Made by a program: the position numbers and the translations under genes. A stretch of DNA of 64,000 nucleotides from Tetrapyrgos nigripes (taxonomy: Eukaryota; Basidiomycota; Agaricomycetes; Agaricales; Campanellaceae), in assembly GCA_013368315.1 (NCBI GenBank), contig JAACJM010000050.1, positions 310,001-374,000 of the forward strand, written 5' to 3'. Below are positions 11,396 to 23,252 of this stretch, in pieces. How positions within the stretch are numbered: position 1 is the first letter of the stretch; every line of letters begins with the position of its first letter. Under the pieces are notes generated by a model. The model was not told the origin of the DNA. It did not search any database and saw only the letters and a program-made list of their open reading frames with translations.

Positions 11396-12289
11396 TCACA
11401 AACCCAAACCTGCCATCGACGTCAAGCACAACCCCAAGTTAACACTGGTCCTCCTCCTCGTCCGAATCATACTCGGAACCCTGAGTCCGTGGAGAGGTTG
11501 ACGGTTGATCGGGTAGAGGTAGGGATATGGTCTAGCGGCTGGCGTGGGTCTCACATCGCGAGCAGTAGGAGTGGAGGTGGCGGTGGGAGTAGGAATGGAA
11601 GTGAAGGTAGATGCAGAGCCCATTGTTACGTCTCCGTCTCCTTCTTCGCCTTCAACGTCGGTGTCTCCTCCTACTTCCTTGTCCATGTCCATAGTAGTGA
11701 ATCGTAAGGCGGTATCATCGTTGGAGACGTGAGAGTCAGATTTCATGGTCAGCAAGGCCATGGCCGTAGTCAAGTTGGACTTTAGCAACCTAGAGCATGG
11801 GGTCGGTCTCAGAGTAGACTTCGACCTCACATTGGAGGCAGACTCGTTCAAGTTCGACTTGGAGACACCTCCCATCCTCGTCCTCGTCCTCATCCCGGTG
11901 CTCGTCCCCGTCTGTAGAGACATCATCGCCATTGACAGCGTCAAGTTTGACTTGAGTAGCTTTCCATCGCCTGAACCACCCCCACTCAACTTCTTCTGCG
12001 CGTTGAACCCCAAACCCGAACCAACACTCCACGCCACAAACTGAGACGTCGTGGATTTTTTAGCGTTTTTGTGTGCTCGTTCGCTAGAGACTTTTTTGGT
12101 TTTTGGCTTGTCCTTGTTGGTGCTAGCGCGCTGGGACTGAGACTGGGCCCACTGAGAAGCTGAGTTGTGTTGAACTGAGGGCTTTTTAGGGCGTTGAGAG
12201 CGACGAGGAGTGGTGATAGTGGTGTTGACGTTGGCGTTGGCGTTGGGGGCGGGGATGGCCTGGGGGAAGGTGGCAGGAAACAATGTCAT
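11396..12289 (-). CDS. Hypothetical Ser/Lys/Thr-rich protein with repeated LLKSNLT motif
   Basis: Single open frame of 297 codons from ATG 12289. I recognise no family. It begins with PRRSQRPKKPS and carries basic, Ser/Gln-rich sequence, so it is probably disordered and nuclear. A motif is repeated internally: KLLKSNLTLSMAMMSL, then SKSNLNESAS, then RLLKSNLTTAMALLTM, separated by Arg/Ser-rich linkers and followed by an acidic stretch (DVEGEEGDGDVTMGS). The last 40 residues are less convincing: the third frame there reads as an acidic end (SEYDSDEEEDQC), so the true C-terminus may differ through an unseen intron or indel. No function is assigned. Confidence 0.5.
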   Translation of the reverse strand: MTLFPATFPQAIPAPNANANVNTTITTPRRSQRPKKPSVQHNSASQWAQSQSQRASTNKDKPKTKKVSSERAHKNAKKSTTSQFVAWSVGSGLGFNAQKKLSGGGSGDGKLLKSNLTLSMAMMSLQTGTSTGMRTRTRMGGVSKSNLNESASNVRSKSTLRPTPCSRLLKSNLTTAMALLTMKSDSHVSNDDTALRFTTMDMDKEVGGDTDVEGEEGDGDVTMGSASTFTSIPTPTATSTPTARDVRPTPAARPYPYLYPINRQPLHGLRVPSMIRTRRRTSVNLGLCLTSMAGLGL

Positions 12290-14200
12290 CGCGATCGTGT
12301 TGGTGGTAAGGAGAGTGAGGGTTAGAAAGATGAGAAGAAAAAAGAGAGGTCGAATTGGTGTTGGAAGTGAAGGTGGTGTTGGAGGTAGTAGTGAACAATG
12401 AGCCGTGAAGGTGTAGAGGAAAAGAGTTTGAGCTGGTGTTGGAATTGCAGGTAGTAGTGAACAATGAGCAGTGAAAAGCGTCGCCGTTGTTCGTCCGAGG
12501 AGTAGAGAAAGAGATACAATAAAGTACTCGGGAAGAGAGCCTTTTGTCGGTTGTGATGGTTGGCGGTTGGATTGTGGATTGTGGATTGTGTTCCAGCCGT
12601 GCGGTTTTATAGGCTTACACTAGCTAAGGAAGAACCAAGTAGATAAAGTTGACGAGATGTCAGGGTCTCATTTGCCCATTGTTTGAAGTATCCGGAATTC
12701 GAGTTTCCTTGTTTCCTTGAATTTCTCAGGCCACCTGGCTGAGGAGTGTGGACCCTTGGATGTTTGAAATATTGCGTGACTGGCCATTGTTGCATTTTTG
12801 GAAGGTCGCGAAGAAGTGATGGAACAATGCAAATTGTGGATGACTTTTTTACGGCCTAACTAGGGAAATAATGCAGTGGAGCCTGATTCGTCCAAAATCC
12901 GGCTGCGTATTTATGTATAGGTCGTTGAGTTTCCTGTGGAACGATTATCGCTACGACCGGCCGATTTACGCTTGACATATGTACTGGACATCGTCCACCC
13001 TCAACATGTACCTGATTCCGAGCCCAAGCTACTAATGCTCCTCGCTGCAGTCCTGTGGAAGGAGACTGATCGACGACCATGATCAAGGAAGCACGGCATG
13101 TATGAAAAAATGCTTACTCTGTCTTTTCACTGTCGTCTTCTTCTGTCTCTGACTCTCCTCCTGTCACTTGCTATCTCCGTGATGATTGGGAGAGCGAAGG
13201 GTCCGTAAGCAGCACAACAGGCCTTGAGCGCAGCAGGACACTGAAATCCGCGATCCAGGACCATGCCACCAACAAAGACATGATGACATCGCCGACATAT
13301 ATCAGATCTGATTTAACCTGGTTGAGGTGACCATCCGAGTCGTGCTGACAATATACGCGTTTACTTCTCGCCTCCTTCTCGACCGAGTGGGTATGTCGGG
13401 AATGGTTTTTCTGGTGTTGCTCAACGGGCTTTCTTGTGAAAAGAAGGGACCTATATGGTGTATATGATAGGTGAGTCGCCTCCTTGAAAGTTGACGAATT
13501 CGTGAGACGTACCAAGCGCAGTATCCGGATGAAAGAGACATGAACACTAATGTCATTTTAGGAGGATTTGAAGGCGAAGTGACGGAAATGGAAGGCAAAG
13601 CTTACTCCTTGGCAACCCATTCCTCCAGAACAGTTCGTCTTCTTTTCCAGCGCATGAGCATACAAAAGCCCTGGATGATAAGAAAGATATTGTCCTGTCC
13701 AGGATGGCGCAACATTTTCAGAATCCCAGTCACATTCCCAACTTGGTCTTGTTAGTTAGGGCCAACAGCACTTACTCCGCTCTGCCCAGTCTATGGGTCG
13801 GAATGTCTCCTCCAGATAGCAAATCTAAGTGACTGCCATCTCACTAGCACGAGGTCAAAGCTTGCGGCCTTCCGGAAATAGGGACGATTGCGTTTGCCAG
13901 TAATCTCGTTGAGGAAGCATCTTCGCGTTGTTTCAGCACGGGTAGCATCGGACAAGCCAAAATGAGCAGATTGCTAGACTCGGAGATGGCATTGGAACCT
14001 TGGTTGTCGACACTGACAGTGACGCGCGTATTGAAAAGAGATACACGTGCGCGTCCGACGGGTGGACTTCCACATCCATCAGCCAAGCTGCCGTTTAGCA
14101 TTCATCACAAAGGATCTGCAAAGCGAAAGGAGTGACGACGGTGAGTCCGAGACGCGTCGCAGAGGTGTAGCAGTCTAACCAAGAATATCAGACGCTGGGA
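12290..14200. other. Region without a confident gene
   Basis: Contains two imperfect direct repeats of about 28 bp (GTAGTGAACAATGAGC core) near 12389 and 12455. Short open frames on both strands (for example minus 12856-13086 and minus 13302-13598) show no domain I recognise. The last part, around 14142-14195, is a GT-AG intron-like segment in the leader of the F-box gene that follows. Confidence 0.4.
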
Positions 14201-15949
14201 ATGGATTCTATTGACAAAGAGATACAGAAACGCGAAGAAAGGATCAGACAGCTCAAGACTCATTTGAATCAACTTCTACCCGTATCTCGTCTGTCCAAAG
14301 AATCACTTACAAAGATCTTCTTATTCTGTATCACTCCCAGCCAAGCCAAAGACACCTCATTGTATCGCCGCAATAACATCTCCATTTCGCAGGTCTGCGC
14401 TTGTTGGAGAGCCATCGCTCTTGATTACGCTCTTTTGTGGGTCGACTTGGACTTTGATAGGCCAAGTTGGGTGCCCGAGATGCTCATGCGTTCCAAGATG
14501 CTACCATTGACTTTGGGTGTGTCCGTGGATTCTTTCACCAAGCCGACCAAAGTAGCCACTATCAGCGCTGCTCTACAGCACATTATGCACGTCAGCGAAT
14601 TGACTGTACGGATTTCTGTGCCGAGCCTCGATATCGCCCTCGTTGGAATTCAACAAGCTGCGCCGATGCTTCAGTCGCTTTCTCTAAGCAGATCCGATAT
14701 GAAAGATGCCCCGCGTACCCTCGGACTGCCTCTAGAGTTTCTGAACGGTGATGCACCCTGTCTGAGGGCGTTGGAGTTGGATTGTTTATATCTGCCTTGG
14801 AATTCCGGTCTCTTGAAGAACCTTACGTCGCTCAAGATTACCCACTCTGACACATCGGCTGCACCTTCCTTGCAACAACTCACGGATGTGCTTGCGCGCA
14901 TGCCCTGTCTCCAAATCTTACAGCTCAAGAATGCTCTCTCCCAAAGTCTGGAACGACTACGTCGAATCAGCTTGTTCAGCTGTCCCATTTGGCCGCCATT
15001 CATCTGGAGGCAGACATGGTCGACTGTGCAGTCCTCCTTGATCAAATCTCCTTCCCATCCTCAACCACGATGCACCTGGAGTGCTCAGTGAGCAACGACA
15101 GCGACTATCGTCTTCTGCAGAAAGCCTCTACAATAATTCCTGCTCTGTCCCAAATCCGCAGCCGACTATCCGAAAATCCTTCACTTTCATCCCAATTGCA
15201 AGACATGCTTCCTGAACTGTACATCGTCGCGCGAGGAAACTGCCTTAAACTCGACTTGGGCAAAAACGCAGCAAGGGACGCCCCTAATGCGTCCCCTCCC
15301 TGGCTGCACCTACAGATCATGTTCAGAACCAGCATCACGAAGCAAGAGAAATATGCAGAACTCACAGCCAAGATACTCGACGCTGTCTCACCCCTTACCC
15401 ATGTTCGCTTTGTCCATCTTGAAATCCCTCGCGACTTTTTCACGATGAAGGCTTTGAAGAAGCCGCTCTCATCTCTTGATGGAGTTAAGATCCTTCATCT
15501 CCAGTCTGAGAGCGGTGGGGACTTCTTCAAGGCACTCCTGCAGCCCAAGAGGAAGAATTCGAAGAAAGTCGCTATCTTTCCTTTGCTGTGGACCCTCTCA
15601 TTGAAGGATGTTGATTTTGGTCCAGAACGGGCCGCGGGACACTGAGGATGATTTGGAGACATTGAAGAGTGCCCTCAAGTTTCGGGAAGAGGCAGGGGCA
15701 GAGATAACAGACTTGGACCTGGAGTTGTGTCAAAAACTCTCGCGTCAGGACGTCAACTCTTTACGACGGATTTGTGAAACGGTTTGTTGGGATGGTCGGG
15801 ACTCGGAAGCACGGGAGAGACTGCAGGACATCTATTTCCCGGCTGATGTGATAGGGATGTTTGACTGTGAAGAGGCCTTTGAAGCCATGGAAGCGGAGCT
15901 AGATTACCTAGAAGACATGGAAGACGAAGACGAAATGGACTGGTACTAG
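14201..15949 (+). pseudogene. F-box-like/LRR gene with two compensating frame breaks
   Basis: From ATG 14201 a coiled-coil-like start (MDSIDKEIQKREERIRQLKT) leads to an F-box-like segment (VSRLSKESLTKIFLFC, then CWRAIALDYALLWVDL) and leucine-rich repeats. The conserved frame shifts near 14943-14953 (after LKNALSQ) and shifts back near 15634-15642 (after DVDFGPE). In between, the second frame is clearly homologous to the paralogues (LVQLSHLAAIHLEA, SPPWLHLQI). The end is acidic (MFDCEEAFEAMEAELDYLED). Both breaks touch short homopolymers (CCC and GGG), so either a pseudogene or a sequence error is possible. An intron-like segment lies directly upstream. SCF substrate-receptor role is known for the family only. 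Confidence 0.7.
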
Positions 15950-15963
15950 TAGTATTTGATCGC

Positions 15964-15965
<2 letters not shown>

Positions 15966-15995
<30 letters not shown>
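15966..15995. repeat. T30 homopolymer
   Basis: Thirty consecutive T residues, 16 nt after the stop of the plus-strand F-box gene and 120 nt beyond the stop of the minus-strand F-box gene. Read on the minus strand it is an A30 tract downstream of the latter. Confidence 0.95.
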
Positions 15996-15997
<2 letters not shown>

Positions 15998-16115
15998 AAG
16001 CGCAGTGTCTCGCACAAGATTGTTTGTACTACTAGTAATAATCTTGTTAGAAGTACAGCAGTAATCCGTACATTAATATGTAATTTAATACGGGAGAATG
16101 TTTTACGGACCACAG

Positions 16116-17614
16116 TCAAACCGTCAAAGATCTATCCCGCCTTCTGGCCTCCCGACGAAGATGCTCTACCTGTCTACCTCTAGTTGTAACAACAATATCC
16201 TCCAAGTAGGGGAAAATGGTACCCAAATGAATTGCCAGAGATTCGGTGGCCCCTGGACCAATGGCGGCAAAATCATGGAGAACAGACGCATCAACTAATA
16301 GAGTCAAAGACTCGAGTTGATGGGAGGAGCTTGACAGTGAGACCTCAGGCTCATTATGGTCGACAACGGGCATATGGAGGGTATCGAAGAGAATGTAAAC
16401 TTGTTTCAAGTTGAGACAACCCTCAGATAAGGTCTTCAAGGAAGCCAATGCAATGTTGGCGTTCTCGTGACGAGTCCATACCTTGAGGTTGATGAGGTTG
16501 TGCCAGGCGTCAGAGATATTGGAGATGAGCGCACCCGTAACGTAAACTTCTTCTGACAAACCAATGAAGGTGCCAGTGAAGAATTGGATGTTGTGCAGTG
16601 ATGAAAATAGAGGCCTAACAATATCCAAGAATTTTTCCTGCCCCATTTCTGCCTCCATCATATTGATATCCAGTGAAAGCGTAGTTACAGTGCGCGACCA
16701 CTGGGAGGAGGCCACGCTAAAGATCTTCCTGAAATCTTTGTCAACAAGAGAAGCATCCAAAGAAAAGGACTCCACAGGAGAATTTCGGTATATGGCTAGC
16801 ATTGTGAAGATGTTCTGGGTAACATAAAAAGCTCCGCGAAGGTCCAATTGCTTCAAATACCGAGGATACAATACTGCTTCGTTCTCTACAGAGCTGAGAT
16901 AGATATTCAAGCCGAAAACTTGTAAATTCTGCAGCTGCGAGACATAGGCAAGATCGATGTCGCCCCACAGGTTCTCGAGGGTGAGTGAGTGAAAAGTGGA
17001 TCTGTTGCCCTCGTTTTTAATGATAGAAAGATATGACATTATATCCTGGCTGCTGCAGGATTGAAAGGCAGCTGATTCTAGAGAGGACGATATCATGAAT
17101 ATCATTTCATTGGAGAAGATCTCGGTATACTCATAGCAGTATACATGGGCCAATGATAGAAGTGGTCTGGGTCGTAAGAGAGCCAGGGAGGTGTAGACAG
17201 ATTTGTCGACCAGGATAGGAGTGTCTTTTCCCTTCGGAGAATAAAGGACGAGTGTCTTCACTTTTGAAGAATACAGATCGAAGCGCTTCAATGATGCCTC
17301 ATCCAGCTGGCCAGTGAGAACCTGAAGACAATACATGAATACCAAATTTATGGTCGACAACGATACTGAAGACTCACGTAGGAACTGTCAATGACCTTGA
17401 ACCCCGGCAACAACTTCAAAAGCGGCATAAGTTCACTGTTACTCCATAAATGCTCCATAGTAGGATGGAAGAAAGCACTACAGCTGAGCGCACAAGATAG
17501 AAGATCTCTTCTGCTCGCTGCCGTTGGAGTGTGACACGACGGGAACCGGACGTCAAATGTCACTTCAACCACGCAGTGCATGATCTCTTCTACGAGCTCT
17601 ATTGGCAAAGACAT
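16116..17614 (-). CDS. F-box-like/LRR protein, intact copy
   Basis: Two exons, 17614-17378 and 17321-16116, joined in frame over a 56-nt GT-AG intron, give 480 residues. The N-terminus (MSLPIELVEEIMHCVVEV, then LLSCALSCSAFFHPTMEHLW) is an F-box-like fold of a different subgroup from the neighbours. The remainder has irregular leucine-rich repeats (LQNLQVFGLNIYL, LKQLDLRGAF, LINLKVWTRHENANIALASL). Its 5' half and promoter are duplicated in inverted orientation at 1209-1936. The gene sits reversed within a tandem of plus-strand F-box genes: homologous tail sequence of that other subgroup occurs on both sides (15684-15949 and 17806-18117). Function beyond presumed SCF adaptor is unknown. Confidence 0.75.
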
Positions 17615-17805
17615 GTAGCAAAGTAGTCTCTAGAGCAGGATTATACAACTAGATAATCAAATTTCTAGGAAGAGCTATCTTGGTGTGCAATGTCCAAACA
17701 ATGTCACGCACCAGAACTTAGAAGTCAACTGAACTTCACTAGAATAACCACCCGTCGTATCTGTGAGGTTGAGGTATAGTGGCAAGGGTCTGGAGATGGT
17801 GGAAG

Positions 17806-18117
17806 AGGCAGGGGCGGGGATAAGACAGTCGTGTAAAAGGTTGTTGCTCGAGGATGAGGATGTCGATTCTTTGCTCGAGATTTGCGAATGAGTTGCGTGG
17901 ATTGGTCATGGCCCGGATAGGATTGTTGCAACTCCCTAGGTGTGCAGACTCTTGGCTCCGTACCCTCTATAGCCCGGAACTACGCGAAAAACTGGGCGAT
18001 ATCCACTTCCCGATAGCAAGGATCGAGATGTTTGACTGTGAAGAAGATTTCGAAGACATGGACAAGGAACTGGACTACCTGGGAGAGCTCGAGGGAGATG
18101 GAACTTGGAAGATGTGA
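17806..18117 (+). pseudogene. 3' fragment of an F-box/LRR gene
   Basis: Nucleotide and protein similarity to the tail of the gene at 14.2 kb: it starts at the shared GAGGCAGGGGC and ends with LREKLGDIHFPIARIEMFDC and an acidic MDKELDYLGELEG before the stop at 18115-18117. Nothing upstream of 17806 belongs to that gene; instead the promoter of the minus-strand F-box gene abuts it. It is a remnant left beside the inverted insertion. Confidence 0.7.
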
Positions 18118-18421
18118 TGGACTAATTAAGTACTCGTTCTGTTGGCATGTACATTTGGCCTAGATTTTCTTGCTCTGTTTTATTGCACCTAGAATACAGC
18201 AGTCTGTATCACTTTGAAGAGATGATACTCTTGGTAGCAGGTTAGTAGCAGCTGTGCAAATAAATGTCGACTTGCAACTTGCCAAAGAAAAGACCGGTGA
18301 CATGTAGAGTCACATCCTGACCTCCACATACTCCACCTTATTTTACTCATCCTCTTGTGCCTTGTTCTCGTCTCCCATAATACCCATACTTTGCTGCCTT
18401 GACCAAACTGGTGTACACGTC

Positions 18422-20106
18422 ATGAGCTCCAGCACCCTAAGTAGAGATTCGGTTGTGGGTGAGTCCTAAATGCGTCTTCATTCGCATTCCAATCTTGATA
18501 TTGAAGCTTTAGAACGCAATTTGGTGATGGCGGACATCTGGAAAGAGCAAGAAGAAATCAGGAAACTCAAAACTAGCCGAAACAAACTCGCACCCGTCAA
18601 TCGTCTTGCTCTCGAGATACTTTGGGAAATCTTTCTCCTATGTGCTACGCGTAACGAGGGAAGTCACTGGTCGTGGGTCAAGCTCCTCCGTATCTGCCAG
18701 TGTTGGAGAGATGTAGTCATGAGTTGTCCAGCTTTGTGGAGTTGCTTGGACTGTACCAAGCCAGCAGCTATACCCAAATTGCTCGAACGGTCCAAGATGG
18801 CGGCATTGACGGTCAGACTCGATTCAGGCGGTAGCTTTCGAAACAAGACGGCGAATACTGTCAAGTCTGCTCTACAGCACCTCTCTCGTGTCAGTGACCT
18901 CACAATACGTATCCCTGTCCTAGGCCCAGGTCCCGATCGCGTCATTGAATCGCTATTTCCCAGTCTACAGCCGAGTGCGCCCATGCTGCAGGCTCTCTGT
19001 CTCAATGCAGCATGGAGGCCGAGCATACGGTCATGTTGCCGTTGGATCTACTTGGCGGTGACGCACCCCGTCTAAGGCATTTGGATTTGAAGGACTTTTA
19101 TTTACCATGGACATCCGGATTGTTGAAGAACCTTACTTCCCTCAAGGTACACTACACGCATTCCGTTCCCGCCCCTTCCTTTCAACAACTTACCCAAGTC
19201 CTCAATCGCATGCCGGCATTGGAAAGCCTGGAACTGAGGAATGCATTGCCCCTTCCTAACACGACCTCCTTGGCTCAGGTTGTTCAACTCTCACGTCTGA
19301 CCGCTCTTCACTTGGAGGGAGAGGTAGCAGCTTGCACTCTACTTCTCGATCGCATTACGTTTCCCGTCAAGTCCACGACCACGATGAAATTCACTTGCGT
19401 AGTAGGCAGAGACGTTGCTGGCCACCTCGAACAAGCCTCCCTTTTCCTTCATTCTCTTTCTAAACTTCGAGGCCAGCTGCCGGACAGCTGCCCATCGGTG
19501 TCCCAATGCACGATTCCCGCTCTCAAATTTCTGAAGCTTGTCAATGCACAAAGTCTCGTCCTAGGCAATACCTCATGCGTCATAGATGGCTCGTCACCAC
19601 CGTGGTTGGAACTAGTCATCAAGTCTCCGGTCAGAGAACTGAACCTGGGATCCGGAGTAGGCTTTGTACAAAAGCTACTGTCAGCCATCCTCCCTCTTGA
19701 CCAGATCACTGTCCTCACGACCAATGCACCCTATATTTATTGGTTATTGTCAAACGAAGTGGCAATTCCGTCCCTTCAAGGGGTGAAGCAGCTTCACTTG
19801 CAACTTGAGGGTCAACGTGAATGTGGCTTACGGACTATAGATGACTTGTCCGAAGACACTGTGGAAGATACCACTGCATTCCCCTTCTTCCCTTTGCTAG
19901 AGTCACTTTCGTTTAAAGATTTCGACTTCAGTACAGGACGGGATGGGAACGCGTTTGAAAGGTTGAGAGCCATGCTCCAATGTAGGTATGAGAGTGAGGC
20001 TGAGATCGAAGAGTTGCATTTGAAAGGTTGCAAAGGACTTTCGAGTGGGGATATTGAGAAGTTGAAGGAGTTTTGTGTAGATGTCAAATGGGATGGAGGA
20101 AAGTGA
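18422..20106 (+). pseudogene. F-box-like/LRR gene with one frame break
   Basis: Exon 1 (18422-18458, MSSSTLSRDSVV) and exon 2 (from 18507) are joined by a 48-nt intron at the same phase as in the paralogues. The F-box-like region reads APVNRLALEILWEIFLLC, then CQCWRDVVMSCPALWSCLD. The frame is lost near 19000-19012 (AATGCAGCATGG): the first frame stops at 19075, while the conserved leucine-rich part (LPLDLLGGDAPRLRHLDLKD, then LPWTSGLLKNLTSLK) continues in another frame to the stop at 20106. A single base accounts for this. The rest is undamaged, so it is either a recent pseudogene or a sequence error. Confidence 0.7.
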
Positions 20107-20668
20107 AGAAGAATCAGGAGAGGGGCTTCTTGGACTTGTCTTCGTTATAATATGTACTAGTTTTTTCGATATCAATGTTGAAGACATAGACTCCATCCAT
20201 GGGGTCATCACATTCTTACCAACTGTCCTGTATATCGTTGGAGGCTACGAAGAGGCAATGGTATTCCTTTGCTGCTGCGAAAGATCTAAGGCTTGTCCAA
20301 CGCTATCCTTAAACGCCCAAAAACTGGCCAACAAAATTGCAAAGAATGCTTCTTCTATATCTTTGATATCTTTGAAATCAAAGTCCACAGCACAAACATT
20401 CAGTCTCTCCTGTCCTCTACTGGAGGCTGTATAGCTATATGTGCATTTGGAGGCAGGGGTGAGCTCTTTCAGTCTTTCAGATTTTTTCTTGCAAGTTGCT
20501 GCTGCGGAAACAGACTCATTCTTTACATACGTTGTCCGCGGCGTCAACTCTTCTTTCTCATGACCATCCGCGCATCTCTCTTATGCAGTTCTAGAGCATC
20601 GACTGCACCCACCGTCAGGCTTTCTTTTCCGTTTTCCAAGAGCAGCAGGAGCTGGAGAAAAGTGGATC

Positions 20669-22383
20669 ATGAGCATATCAGATAGAAATTACTATTCGGC
20701 GGGACAAGGTGAGTCCAAGATGTTTACGAGCATCTATCACATCCTCACTGAAGGTCTATAGAAATTGATTATATCGACCACAAAATCCGGAGCCTCGTCG
20801 ATGAAATCAGAAGGCCGCCAGGCGCAAATATACATTCGACAGACGCAGAGGATGAACTGCTAGAACTCAAGACTCGCTGGAACGAACTGGTACCCATTTC
20901 GATGCTTCCGAACGAAATTATTTCCGAAGTCTTCCTTGTATGTGCTCGATGTGATGTCGACCATTCGCATAGCTGCTGGTCGTGGATCAACGTCTCTTAC
21001 ATTTGCAAGCGCTGGCGAAATGTGGCCTTGGGATCTCCTATGTTGTGGGGTTACTTGGACTTCTTAAAGCCAGCTCTGGTACCAGAGATGCTCAGACGCT
21101 CCCAGAAGGCGCCGTTGATCGTCAGCGTACCTCAGAAGCATATCATCAAGGACCAAGTGGAGGATGCAGTCATAAGTGCACTGCACCACATACATCGTGT
21201 TAGTGAAATCACGCTACGCAATGTTGTTACGGCAAGCCTGGGGAAGGCTCTCAGCGACATCCGGCAAGGAGCACCCTTGCTCCACACTCTTTGCCTCACC
21301 AGAGGAGAGACGGAAGTCGCTACCCTTGCATCATCGAAGCATCCCGTGGTCCTACCTTCAGACTTCCTGAACGGTAATGCCCCTTGTCTTCGGCATGTGG
21401 ACTTGCATGGGTTCCATTTATCTTGGGATTCTGATTTCCTGAAGAACTTAACCACTCTTAAGCTTACCTACAACTCTCCAACTCATGCTCCTTCGTTGCA
21501 ACAGCTCACCCACGTGCTTGATCGTATGCCTGGATTAGAAACATTGAAGCTCTGGATACTGCCATTATCCGACACGACCGTGACTTCCGGATTTGCATTT
21601 GCTCAGCTATTGCATTTGCGCGAAATTGGCTTGATGGGAGACGTAGATGGTTGTGCTATACTCCTGGACCACATATCCTTCCCCTGTACCGCAAGGATGC
21701 GTTTTGGCTGTGTAGTCGACTCGCGTATCGAACCGGACGTACTAGACAAGGCTTCCCCCATGCTTTCTAGTCTTTCCAGGCTTCGAAGCCAGTTTTCCTC
21801 AGAATTCCAACCGCAATCCAGCATTGCGAGTATAGATGTCTCAGCATCATTTCGAAATCTTCAAATCACCCTTGGGAGGAACTCAGTCGTCACTACATCT
21901 CCATCACCATACTGGCTACAGCTATCAATGCATTATGACACCACATTACACGAAGAACTTACGCAGAAGGTTTTTGAAGCCCTTTCTCCCCTCCATAATG
22001 TTCGCGTTCTCTCCTTCACGGGCTGGATCCCATCCTTATATGAGTCTTTCAGCTTAGGTCTGTCCAATGTGCAGACACTTCATGTGCGAGGTACAGAAGG
22101 TTTGTCGATTCTCGACGACCTGCTGCGTCTCACGGAGACGGAGCTAAAATTTGCTCTGTTCCCTTCGCTAGTCTGCCTTTCTTTGGTAGGCGTCGCTTTC
22201 GGTCCGGCTTCGCAGTTGACAGACCTAGAGCTGGATCGAATCAATGACATGCTTTTGGAGAGACGCCAGATGAAAGCTGGAATTCGGGAATTGCGATTGG
22301 CAAACTGCAAGGGACTCACGAGGGAGCATACGGAACGGTTGAAGGATATCTGTACAGATGCAGGTGTCGAGTGCGTTGAGTGA
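20669..22383 (+). CDS. F-box-like/LRR protein, intact
   Basis: Exon 1 20669-20708 and exon 2 20762-22383 join in frame over a 53-nt intron, giving 553 residues without interruption. After a helical N-terminus (DELLELKTRWNELVPI) the F-box-like motif SMLPNEIISEVFLVC is followed by WINVSYICKRWRNVALGSPMLWGYLD. Repeats include LRHVDLHGFHLSWDSDFLKNLTTLK, MPGLETLKLW and a conserved end (LRLANCKGLTREHTERLKDIC). It is the only fully open plus-strand member of this cluster and the best reference for judging damage in its neighbours. Expected to act as an SCF receptor; ligand unknown. Confidence 0.8.
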
Positions 22384-22697
22384 CCTTGGGGAGAGCATTT
22401 TTGAGGGGAGCAAGTACTTTAGGAAGAGGCTGAAGAGGAAGGGCATTCCGACCTGGACTTGACTAATATCTTTCCCTCTTCTCGGAAATTGGGCGGTATA
22501 CAAAGAACGATATCGCTTTGGTGTAATCTGCATTGACGTTGCGTTTGTAGATAGCTGCAGGTGTTTTCGCTTTCTTTTTTTTTTTGGTCAATATCCTAGA
22601 CAACTTGCCAACTCGTACATTATACGACACTGGACAGCAACCTCTCAGAGGCCTGTACAATAAATATAATATATAGGTGCAATATCCACTCCGTGAA

Positions 22698-23180
22698 CTA
22701 TCTTGCCGTACCCCATGCCTTCACGGTTACTCTATCTTCAGGATCACTGGTAGGCTCAGACCTATTCGTCGAAGTGACGCTGGAAAATACAATAGATTCG
22801 ATTCTCATTTCTCCTGCTCGGGTAGTAGAGCCCATTTCCCTGGAGTCTCGATAGATACTTTTATGAGCCTCCTTGAACGATGAAGTGGCTGCCCAAACTG
22901 CAGAAGTCCAAATCAGTCATCCATCCCAAAGCACGACGTGAGACTCAAAACACGTACTGGTAGCAAAAGCAGTAGAGATAATTGCGACGTAGATATTGGC
23001 CATCGCGATACTCGCTGCAAGCAGGATGTTGTCCGAGGTGAAAACAATGATTATCTGCATCAGGCTGAAAATGACTGCCAATTTCGAAACCGTAACTGTG
23101 AGAACCTTCAACGATCGAAAATTGAAACGTCACTTACGAGGGAAAATGACATTGGTTGTAGCAATCCAGAAAAGGCTCTT
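22698..23180 (-). pseudogene. 3' remnant of a membrane protein gene
   Basis: Two exons can be read. The first has two hydrophobic segments (VLTVTVSKLAVIFSLMQIII and NILLAASIAMANIYVAIIST). A GT-AG intron of about 60 nt follows, then a soluble tail (WAATSSFKEAHKSIYRDSR, ending AWGTAR) with the stop at 22698-22700. The pattern resembles the end of fungal seven-helix DUF6533/DUF6534-type proteins, but I cannot confirm it. No upstream exons are found before the GMC pseudogene, so it is probably 5'-truncated. Confidence 0.35.
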
Positions 23181-23252
23181 TAGTCTGCTGGTGAAGGAGA
23201 CTGAATTGAATCAGAGGCTCCGTCAGATTTTTGCTCAGCCGAGAGCTTGCCT

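Noticed and set aside
12856..13598. Minus-strand short frames as a possible gene
   Set aside because: No in-frame joins and no recognised motif; left as unannotated.
15956..16183. Small plus-strand frame beginning with poly-Phe
   Set aside because: Product of the T30 tract, no homology.
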